DNA from: DASYPQ01 sp046155895
GTDB lineage: Bacteria > Planctomycetota > UBA1135 > GCA-002686595
Assembly: GCA_046155895.1 (NCBI GenBank)
Contig: JBJXFB010000191.1
Coordinates: 1-20,852, forward strand
Length of the DNA: 20,852 bases
Direction: 5' to 3'
Position numbers and translations under genes: made by a program. Below are positions 6,669 to 12,844 of the stretch, in pieces. The notes under the pieces are model-generated. The model worked only from the letters and a program-made list of their open reading frames with translations. It did not search any database and was not told where the DNA came from. Within the stretch, counting starts at the first letter, position 1. Every line of letters starts with the position of its first letter.

Positions 6669-8652
6669 GCCGGGCCTCAGCGCCTTCCGGGCGATCCTCG
6701 CGGCCGAGCTCCTGCTCCTCCTGCGCGACCGCCGCGCGCTGATCCTCGCCGTCGTCCTGCCCACGGCGCTCTACCCGCTGATCTTCCTCGGCCAGCGCTG
6801 GCTCCAGAGTACCTCGCGCCGCGCCCTCGAGGAGCGGACGGTGCGCGTCGTGCACGATCTGCGCGGTCTGGAGGCCGCCGGGCGTCTCGTCGAGCTGCTC
6901 GGGGAGGAGCAGCCGATCACGCTGGTCTCCGCCGACGCTTCCCCGCTGATCCAGTCTGCGGAGGACGAGCGCGCGCAGGTCCAGTCGCTCGCGGGTGGAC
7001 CGTCCGGTGTCGTGCTCGTCGCCCGGCCCGTGCCGGGCGATCCGCCCATGGCCTTGCGCCTCTATTTCGACGGCACGAACGACGAGGCCAACCAGGCGCG
7101 CCAGCGGGTCGACCGCGCGATCGACCGGTTCCAGCTCGAGCGCCGCGAGGAGATCGTGCGGCGGCGAGTCGGCTCCGATCCCGCGCAGGGCTTGGGCGTG
7201 ACCGCCGTCGACGTCTCGAGCCCCGCGGACGCGGCCGGCTCGCGCCTGGGGCGCATCTTCCCGATCCTGGCGGTGATCGTGCTGCTCTCCGGCGGCTCCT
7301 ACGTCGCCCTCTCGGCCTTCGCGGGGGAGCGCGAGGCCGGGACCCTCGAGACGCTGCTCGTGCAGCCCGCGCCGGCGATCGCGGTCGTCGCGGCGAAGTT
7401 CACGGCCGTGCTCATCGCCGGGAACGTGACGCTCCTCCTGAATGCCGCCAGCGTCCTCTTCTCCCTCCACGCGGGCCTGGTCACGCTCCCGGGAGGTGTT
7501 CCCGCCGCCGGCCCGGGGCGAGCGTTCGAGTCGCCGCCTTTCGTCGTCGACCTGGCGCGCATCCTCGAAGCCGGTTTCTGCTTCTTCCCGGCCGCGGTGC
7601 TCTTGTGCGCGCTGCTCTGTCTGGTCTGCGGGCGCGCGCGGACGTTCCGCGAGGGGCAGTTCACGCTCCTGCCGCTGATGCTCGTCTGCCTCGTGCCCGC
7701 GGGCATCGCCTCGCAGGACGTGGACCTCGACTGGCTGCTGGCGATGATCCCCCTCGCCGGCCCCGCGCTGGCCGTGCGCGACGCGCTCCGCGGACAGATC
7801 GACCTGCCCGTCACCGCGTGGATGCTCGTCGCGAACTCCGTCTGGGCCGGCCTCGCTCTCGGGCAGCTCGCCCGGACGCTCGATACCGAGCGCCTCGTGC
7901 AGAACGAAGGCAGCGAGGAGGAGTCGTCGCAGCGATCCGTCCAGTCGCGCTACGCCCTCCGCTGGGGATGGATGGCCGTGTTCGCGGTCTACGTCGTCGG
8001 CGGGACGCTGCAGGCCTGGGACATGGTGTGGGGCGTCGCGCTGACCCTGTGGGTGATCCTGCTGCCGCTCGCGCTATTCGCGGCGCGCGGAACGGCGCGG
8101 CGCGCGAGGGAGCCGCTCGCGCGCGCCCTCCATCTCGCCTGGCCGCGCGCGACGCATGCGCTCGGGGCCATGCTCCTCGCGCCCGCGCTCGCGGCCCTCG
8201 CGCAGATCGTCTTCGACTGGCAGCGGACCGTGCTGCCGCTTCCGTCGAGCATCCGCCAGGCGGATCTCCTGCAGGATTTCACGGACCTCCCCTGGGCCGT
8301 CCGGCTCTTCCTCCTCGCGATCTCGCCGGCGATCTGCGAAGAGCTCTTCTTCCGCGGCGCGGTGCTCTCGGGACTCCGCCGCGACCTCGGCCTGGTGAGC
8401 TGCGTGGCATGGCAGGCGCTGCTCTTCGGCGCGGCGCACAGCTCGATCTACCGCTTCATCCCGACGGCGATCCTCGGCATGGTGCTGACGGTCGTCGTGG
8501 TGCGAACGGGGAGCGTGCTCCCGGCGATCCTGCTGCACGCCGCGTACAACGCCCTCCTGGTCGTGGGCGTCGACTCCCACTGGGTCGTCTGGCTCTCCGC
8601 AGGCGGCCTCCTGCTGCTCGCGGTCCGCCAGGGCGAGAAGCGCGCCGGGTAA
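6658..8652 (+). CDS. ABC-2 permease fused to a CPBP intramembrane protease
   Basis: A 664-aa membrane fusion. Residues about 1-420 form a second ABC-2 permease: a first membrane segment at about 27-45, an external loop to about 195, then a cluster of membrane segments with the GEREAGTLETLLVQP element after the second. Residues about 480-660 form a CPBP (Abi/CAAX-like) glutamic-type protease domain with its full set of motifs: EExxxR at E561, E562 and R566 (CEELFFRG), FxxxH with H594 (LLFGAAH), and HAAYN with H627 and N631. Such permease/CPBP fusions are a known architecture beside NatA/NatB genes. The active-site residues look intact, so the protease may process the exported substrate or a partner; that role is inferred. 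The gene starts inside the ATPase gene (11-bp overlap). Confidence 0.9.
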   Translation: MSARPGLSAFRAILAAELLLLLRDRRALILAVVLPTALYPLIFLGQRWLQSTSRRALEERTVRVVHDLRGLEAAGRLVELLGEEQPITLVSADASPLIQSAEDERAQVQSLAGGPSGVVLVARPVPGDPPMALRLYFDGTNDEANQARQRVDRAIDRFQLERREEIVRRRVGSDPAQGLGVTAVDVSSPADAAGSRLGRIFPILAVIVLLSGGSYVALSAFAGEREAGTLETLLVQPAPAIAVVAAKFTAVLIAGNVTLLLNAASVLFSLHAGLVTLPGGVPAAGPGRAFESPPFVVDLARILEAGFCFFPAAVLLCALLCLVCGRARTFREGQFTLLPLMLVCLVPAGIASQDVDLDWLLAMIPLAGPALAVRDALRGQIDLPVTAWMLVANSVWAGLALGQLARTLDTERLVQNEGSEEESSQRSVQSRYALRWGWMAVFAVYVVGGTLQAWDMVWGVALTLWVILLPLALFAARGTARRAREPLARALHLAWPRATHALGAMLLAPALAALAQIVFDWQRTVLPLPSSIRQADLLQDFTDLPWAVRLFLLAISPAICEELFFRGAVLSGLRRDLGLVSCVAWQALLFGAAHSSIYRFIPTAILGMVLTVVVVRTGSVLPAILLHAAYNALLVVGVDSHWVVWLSAGGLLLLAVRQGEKRAG

Positions 8653-8653
8653 C

Positions 8654-8668
8654 GGCCCCAAGAGGGCC
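8654..8668 (+). terminator. Short GC hairpin just after the exporter operon
   Basis: A 5-bp GC stem (GGCCC at 54-58, GGGCC at 64-68 of the 8600s) with a 5-nt loop begins two bases after the stop codon of the ABC/CPBP gene. No proper T-run follows, so this could end the transcript only weakly or act as a 3'-end stabiliser. Apart from this hairpin I see nothing in 8653-8821. Confidence 0.25.
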
Positions 8669-8821
8669 CGTTCCCGGCCCTGGCACTGGGTCGAAGGCGT
8701 TTCCCCGGAACGACTTGCGAGCGAGGCTTCGGGGAGGGGTCGCGTCCGCCGCGATCTTCCGACCTCGCGCGGGGATGCGCGCCGGACCTCGATTGCCTCC
8801 GACCCCCGCTCCGGAGCCCAC

Positions 8822-8825
8822 GGAG
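8822..8825 (+). promoter_or_regulatory. Shine-Dalgarno GGAG of the 39-aa gene
   Basis: GGAG lies 6 bases before the ATG at 8832. Most genes in this window lack a clear Shine-Dalgarno, so its presence here supports that this short frame is translated. Confidence 0.55.
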
Positions 8826-8831
8826 ATCCCC

Positions 8832-8951
8832 ATGAACCATCCGATCGCCTACGGAGTCTGTCGCTCGCTCGAATGGATCCTCGTCGCGCTCGTCTGCGGT
8901 TGCACCCTGTGGGTGACCACGCTCGCGATCCGTCCCGGACCCTTCTCCTGA
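8832..8951 (+). CDS. Small single-span membrane peptide (39 aa)
   Basis: A 39-codon frame with a well-placed GGAG. It encodes a short N-terminal part, one hydrophobic span at about 14-33 (WILVALVCGCTLWVTTLAI) containing two cysteines, and a short tail ending PGPFS. It lies 179 bp after the exporter operon on the same strand and ends 12 bp before the stop of the convergent 37-aa gene. I recognise no family. It may be a small membrane regulator, a toxin-like peptide or an unannotated accessory subunit. Chance is possible at this length, but codon choice, the ribosome site and the hydrophobic pattern argue for a real gene. Confidence 0.55.
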   Translation: MNHPIAYGVCRSLEWILVALVCGCTLWVTTLAIRPGPFS

Positions 8952-8963
8952 TCGCCTACCGCT

Positions 8964-9077
8964 CTAGCGCCCGCCCTGACGGAGCTTCCCCCGGCGCTTG
9001 CCGGAGTTCATCCCGAGCTTGCGGATCAGCTTGCGTCCGCGCGTGGGTCCGCCGCTCTTGTTGTTCGCACGAGCCAT
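8964..9077 (-). CDS. Very basic mini-protein (37 aa), function unknown
   Basis: A 37-codon gene starting MARANNKSGGPTRGRK. It has 13 Arg/Lys, no Asp or Glu, and many Gly, a composition typical of small RNA- or DNA-binding proteins such as mini ribosomal proteins. The RGRKLIRKLG and RRGKLRQGG stretches look like an imperfect repeat. A good Shine-Dalgarno (AAAGGA at 9086-9091, minus strand) sits 8 bases before the ATG. The sequence does not match bTHX, bL36 or SRA as I remember them. It is unlike the neighbouring genes in composition. A ribosome- or nucleoid-associated role is the most likely guess, not shown. Confidence that it is a gene is good; function is open. Confidence 0.7.
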   Translation of the reverse strand: MARANNKSGGPTRGRKLIRKLGMNSGKRRGKLRQGGR

Positions 9078-9085
9078 GGTCCGAG

Positions 9086-9091
9086 TCCTTT
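9086..9091 (-). promoter_or_regulatory. Shine-Dalgarno AAAGGA of the 37-aa gene
   Basis: AAAGGA on the minus strand with an 8-base spacer fixes the ATG at 9077 as the start and rules in favour of the short form over the in-frame upstream ATG at 9161. Confidence 0.6.
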
Positions 9092-9160
9092 CGATGATTC
9101 CCTGGAGATCGCGGGGAAAGCTTGTACTCGGGATGACGCGCGGGGGCAAGCGCGAGGAGC

Positions 9161-9763
9161 TCAACGCCGCGCCCGGTCCGCCGCGATCTCCGCCCAGGAC
9201 TCCTCCGGGCCGATCCCGATCGAGACCTGGGTCCCGGGAATGTCGCGCTCGAGCGCCTGCGTCAGTCCGTCCAGGGCGAACCGGATCAGGTGGCGCGCGC
9301 GCTCGATCCCGTCAGGGGCGCTCTCCTCCGCTGCGGCGACGGGCACTGACATCGCGTTCGGGCCCGTGAGCGGTCCGCGGGCGAGGAGCACCGGCCGGGG
9401 GAAACGCATGCGAACGGCCTGGCCTTCGACCCAGGCGATCTCCTTCGGCATCGCCGCCAGATCGATCCCGTGGATGGCGAGGCTGTCCGGGTCCTTTCCG
9501 ATCGCGTGCGTGACGAGCCAGGGCTGTTCCGCCGAGAAGCGCATCAGCGTCAAGCGGTGGTGCACCTGCGGCACGCCGTAGACGAGCCACTGGGTCAGCC
9601 GGCCTTCCGTGGTTTTCGGCGCCGCCGCGATCTCGCGCCTGCGCCCCGCGATGAGCTCGCCGACCTCCGGCGCCTTCCACTGCATGTACCCCGCGGTGAC
9701 GCCGACCCCCGAGGCGACGAGCAGTCCGATCACGACGATTCCGCTCGGACGCCACGCGCTCAT
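9161..9763 (-). CDS. Membrane-anchored protein of unknown function (200 aa)
   Basis: A 200-aa protein with an N-terminal membrane anchor at about 8-28 (GIVVIGLLVASGVGVTAGYM) and a soluble domain predicted to lie outside the cytoplasm. The soluble part begins with a basic helix near 41-50, then a probably beta-rich stretch (about 58-150) including the phrases LVYGVPQVHHRLTLMRF and IAWVEGQAVRMRFPRPVLLARGP, and ends in a helical region with a conserved-looking RARHLIRFALDGLTQAL. I recognise no family and no catalytic motif. I chose the ATG at 9763 because it places the anchor at the N-terminus and clears the divergent ApaH start; the ATG at 9826 would overlap it. The gene is divergent from ApaH with a 52-bp gap. 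Confidence 0.7.
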   Translation of the reverse strand: MSAWRPSGIVVIGLLVASGVGVTAGYMQWKAPEVGELIAGRRREIAAAPKTTEGRLTQWLVYGVPQVHHRLTLMRFSAEQPWLVTHAIGKDPDSLAIHGIDLAAMPKEIAWVEGQAVRMRFPRPVLLARGPLTGPNAMSVPVAAAEESAPDGIERARHLIRFALDGLTQALERDIPGTQVSIGIGPEESWAEIAADRARR

Positions 9764-9815
9764 CCCGCCATTGTGCCTCTTCACGGCCGCGAAGCGAGGC
9801 GTATGCTCGGCCCGC

Positions 9816-10535
9816 GTGAGGCGCATCTTCGTCGGCGACGTCCAGGGCTGCCGGACGGAGCTCGAGCGGCTGCTCGAGGCGCTCCGCTACGATCCCGCGG
9901 GGGACGAGCTCCACCCCGTGGGAGACTTCGTGAATCGCGGGCCGGACTCGGCCGGCGTGCTGCGCCTGTGCCGCGACCTCGGTGCCGGAGGAGTCCTGGG
10001 GAACCACGACGTGCACCTCCTGCGCACGTCGGCCGGCATCCGTGCGAGGAAGCCCGCTGACACGTTCCAGGACGTCCTGGGCGCGGGCGACCGGGACGAG
10101 CTGCTCGCGTGGCTCGCGGAGCGCCCTTTCGTGCGGGCCTTCCCCGACGCGCTCCTCGTGCACGCGGGCATCAATCCGACCTGGAAGGACCCGGTCGCGA
10201 CGCTCTCGCGGCTCGACGCGTTCCACGACGGCGCCGACCTCGCGTTCGCGATCGCGGCCCGCTACTGCGACGAGCGCGGCGCGCGGCCGCAGGAGGACTG
10301 GCCCGAGCCTCCCCCGCACTTCCGGCCCTGGTACGAGTTCTGGCCGCGCCGCGAGCAGGAGCGGCGGACCGTCGTGTTCGGCCACTGGGCGCGCGCGGGG
10401 CTCGTCGTACGGCCGCAGGTGCGCGGGATCGACACGGGCTGCGTCTGGGGCGGGAAGCTCACGGCGTGGATCGCAGAGGAGGACCGGATCGTGCAGGTCG
10501 AAGCGCAGCGTCAGTACGCGCCTCACAAAGGCTGA
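9816..10535 (+). CDS. apaH: Symmetrical bis(5'-nucleosyl)-tetraphosphatase (ApaH)
   Basis: A 239-aa PPP-family phosphatase that splits Ap4A into two ADP and can remove Np4 caps from RNA. Motifs: GDVQGC (7-12), GDFVNRGPD (36-44), LGNHDVHLL (61-69), VHAGI with H116, FGHWA with H190 and DTGCVWGGKLTA (206-217), all characteristic of ApaH rather than other PPP enzymes. The first motif has Gln where many PPP enzymes have His, as in a number of ApaH proteins. The start is GTG at 9816, since the reading frame must begin at (V)RRIFVGDVQG and no in-frame ATG is nearby. The length is slightly shorter than the E. coli enzyme (about 280 aa). Its 3' end overlaps the convergent oxidase gene by 13 bp. Confidence 0.93.
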   Translation: MRRIFVGDVQGCRTELERLLEALRYDPAGDELHPVGDFVNRGPDSAGVLRLCRDLGAGGVLGNHDVHLLRTSAGIRARKPADTFQDVLGAGDRDELLAWLAERPFVRAFPDALLVHAGINPTWKDPVATLSRLDAFHDGADLAFAIAARYCDERGARPQEDWPEPPPHFRPWYEFWPRREQERRTVVFGHWARAGLVVRPQVRGIDTGCVWGGKLTAWIAEEDRIVQVEAQRQYAPHKG

Positions 10536-11953
10536 TCCGGCCCGAACGCGCGCCGGTAGAGGTTCGTCTGGAGCAGCGACTCCGGATCGACCTGCCGCTT
10601 CAGCGCCTCGAACGCAGCGACCTTGTCCGCGGGCAGCATGCGCCGCACGTCGCCCGGGCGCAGCACGAGGTCCTTGGCGAAGTAGAAGTTCCCTCCTGCC
10701 GCCAGCGTGATCTCCGTCAGCTCCGCGCAGTGCCTCCACAGCCCTTCGCGGTTCTCCGGCGTCACCTTGAAGTCGAGCGCGAGGCTCCAGCCGTCCAATC
10801 CGTGCGTCAGCCAGAACGGATCGGGCCGGTGGCGCTTGAAGACGCCGAGGTACGGCACGAAGCCGCTCTTCTGGCTGCGCTCGAGCACCTCGACGTACGC
10901 GTCGTGAGCCGTCGCGGCGGGGAGGAAGAGCTGGTGCTGGATCAGCCCGCGCATTCCCGTGCGCCCGTAGGCCCACTTCCAGTTCGGCACGTAGTCGAGC
11001 AGGAACGCGAACGCCGCGTGCGCCTGCCGGAACGGGCCCTTCATGACCTCGAGGCGGCCCATCCGGAACTTCGCCTCGTTGAGGATCCGCATCCCGCGGT
11101 CGTTGTTCAGGAGCTGGAGCACGCGCCAGGCCTCGGACTTCGGCACGCCCGCGATCGCGGTCGGAAGGTGCTGGTGCGCGACGGCGAGCGTCTTCGCCGG
11201 ATCCGGGTCCTCGCCGCGACGCAGGTGCCTCGCCTCGTGGACCTGCCCGCGGCCGACTTCCCGGCCCCCCGCGAAGCAGTCGATCCACGCCACGAGGTAG
11301 TCGACCTCGCCCTTGCGCGCCTCGAAGTAGTCCATGATCTCGCGCAGGTTGCGCCCGCGCGCGGCGGTGACCTCGAGATCGCCCGAGTAGACGCGTTTCG
11401 AGCGCAGGACGATGCGCGTGAACGCTCCGAGCATCCCGAAGCCGCCGATGGCCGCGTGGAAGAGATCGGCGTTCGCCTTCCGGCTGCACGTACGCACTTC
11501 GCCCGTCGGCAGCGCGAGGTCGAACTCGTCGATCCAGTCCCCCACCGTGCCGGCCTTGAAGTTGTTCTTCCCGTGGATGTTCATCGCCGCGACGCCGGCG
11601 AGGGTCGGGAAGGCCGTGCCGGACACGACCGCGGGCCACCAGCCCTCGGGCAGGATCCGCTGCCAGAGATCCTCGATCGTGACGCCCGGCTCGACGACGG
11701 CGACGCCCGTCTCGCGGTCGAACGAGAGCACGCGGTTCATCGCCGTGAAGTCGAGCGCATGCCCTCCGGCGTTGACGCTCGCGTCGCCGTAGCTGCAGCC
11801 CGTCCCTCGCAGGCCGAGCGTCGTCCGTTCGCGGCGCGCGAGCTCGTAGCAAGCGAGGATCTCCTCCACGGTGCGCGGGCGGAGCACGCGGCCGTGCGCC
11901 CCTACGGCCATGCCCCAGCCCTCGACGTACTCGAAGGAGGCGGTCGCGGCCAT
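10523..11953 (-). CDS. dprE1: DprE1-like FAD-dependent polyprenylphosphoryl-ribose 2'-oxidase
   Basis: A 476-aa VAO/ALO-type flavoprotein. DprE1 oxidises decaprenyl-phosphoryl-ribose at C2', the first half of epimerisation to the arabinose donor DPA. The FAD domain shows GTGCSYGDASVNAGG (50-64) and SGTAFPTLAGVAAMNIHGKN (111-130), where H127 matches H132 of the mycobacterial enzyme. The C-terminal part aligns throughout by eye: YGRTGMRGLIQHQLFLP, GWSLALDF, and YFAKD with K427 matching catalytic K418, ending near the shared QVDPESL. The mycobacterial Cys387 trapped by benzothiazinones is A392 here, so such drugs should not bind covalently. The ATG overlaps the stop of the DprE2-like gene (TGATG). 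The polyprenyl-phosphate substrate is inferred from homology and pairing; a related aldonolactone-type oxidase is the alternative. Confidence 0.85.
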   Translation of the reverse strand: MAATASFEYVEGWGMAVGAHGRVLRPRTVEEILACYELARRERTTLGLRGTGCSYGDASVNAGGHALDFTAMNRVLSFDRETGVAVVEPGVTIEDLWQRILPEGWWPAVVSGTAFPTLAGVAAMNIHGKNNFKAGTVGDWIDEFDLALPTGEVRTCSRKANADLFHAAIGGFGMLGAFTRIVLRSKRVYSGDLEVTAARGRNLREIMDYFEARKGEVDYLVAWIDCFAGGREVGRGQVHEARHLRRGEDPDPAKTLAVAHQHLPTAIAGVPKSEAWRVLQLLNNDRGMRILNEAKFRMGRLEVMKGPFRQAHAAFAFLLDYVPNWKWAYGRTGMRGLIQHQLFLPAATAHDAYVEVLERSQKSGFVPYLGVFKRHRPDPFWLTHGLDGWSLALDFKVTPENREGLWRHCAELTEITLAAGGNFYFAKDLVLRPGDVRRMLPADKVAAFEALKRQVDPESLLQTNLYRRAFGPDQPL

Positions 11954-12753
11954 CAGACGTTCAGGTGGCGGAAGATGAACGATGGAATCGACCGGATCAC
12001 GACGCCGACGTACCACCAGCGCCTGGGAACGTAGCGCACGTTCGCGCGCGAGCGCGCGGCAGCGAGGATCAGCCGCGCGGCTTCCTCCGCGGAGATCAGC
12101 CAGAAGAGGCCCTCCAGCCCGCGCGTCATGTCCGTGTCGACGAAGCCGGGCTTCACGGTGCACACGTGGACGCCCGACTCCGCCAGGCGGTTGCGGAGCG
12201 CCTCGAGGTAGGTGTTCATCGCCGCCTTCGTCGTGTTGTACACGGGGTTCTTCTTGCGCCCGCGGTCTCCGGCGATCGAGGAGACGCCGACGATCGTGCC
12301 CGAGCGCTGCGTCTGGAAGAGCCGCGCGGCCGCGTTGCCCCACGCGACGCAGCCCGAGAGGTTCACGGCGATCTGCTCGAGGTCCTTCTCCGTGTCGTAC
12401 TCTCCGGGCGCGACCGCGGGCATGATCCCGGCCGCGTAGACGAGGAGGTGGACGCCGCCCTGCTCGCGCGCGATGCGCTCGAGGAGCGCGGGGACAGCGC
12501 TCGCGTCGTGGACGTCGTGCGCGTGGACGGCCAGGGCTCCGCCGCTCGAGTGGGCCAGCGGCGCGCACGAAACGGCCAGTTCCCGCAGCTTTTCGGCGCT
12601 CCGCGCGAGCGCGGCGACGCGGTAGCCCTCGTGGACGAGCTGGCGGGCGATCGCCGCGCCGATGCCCGAGCTCGCGCCGACGACGATCGCGCGGCGTTTC
12701 TCGCGCGGGACGCCGCAGTCGGGGGCGGGCGGGGGCGCGGTGGCGGTCGCCAT
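11953..12753 (-). CDS. dprE2: DprE2-like short-chain dehydrogenase (2-keto intermediate reductase)
   Basis: A 266-aa SDR. It would reduce the keto intermediate made by DprE1, using NAD(P)H, to give polyprenyl-phosphoryl-arabinose. The Rossmann motif is VVGASSGIG (24-32), and the catalytic set is N131, S159 (GVSSIAGDRGRKKNPVYNTTK region), Y172 and K176. The C-terminus (RYVPRRWWYVGVVIRSIPSFIFRHLNV region, 240-266) resembles the mycobacterial DprE2 tail with its hydrophobic stretch and IPRSIFRKLPI ending, which ordinary SDRs lack. The gene lies directly upstream of the oxidase and is coupled to it, in the opposite order to mycobacteria. No Shine-Dalgarno is seen before the ATG at 12753. Confidence 0.85.
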   Translation of the reverse strand: MATATAPPPAPDCGVPREKRRAIVVGASSGIGAAIARQLVHEGYRVAALARSAEKLRELAVSCAPLAHSSGGALAVHAHDVHDASAVPALLERIAREQGGVHLLVYAAGIMPAVAPGEYDTEKDLEQIAVNLSGCVAWGNAAARLFQTQRSGTIVGVSSIAGDRGRKKNPVYNTTKAAMNTYLEALRNRLAESGVHVCTVKPGFVDTDMTRGLEGLFWLISAEEAARLILAAARSRANVRYVPRRWWYVGVVIRSIPSFIFRHLNV

Positions 12754-12844
12754 GGGCGAGAGAGTATCGGGAGATCGCGCGCGAAACCCAACACCTCGTT
12801 CGCCTTGCATCGAACGATGCGGGGACGTAGACGTGAGGCCCACG

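Noticed and set aside
6658..8652. Sequencing or assembly fusion of two separate genes (permease and CPBP protease).
   Set aside because: The frame is continuous, both halves have intact motifs, and the permease/CPBP fusion is a known architecture next to NatA/NatB genes.
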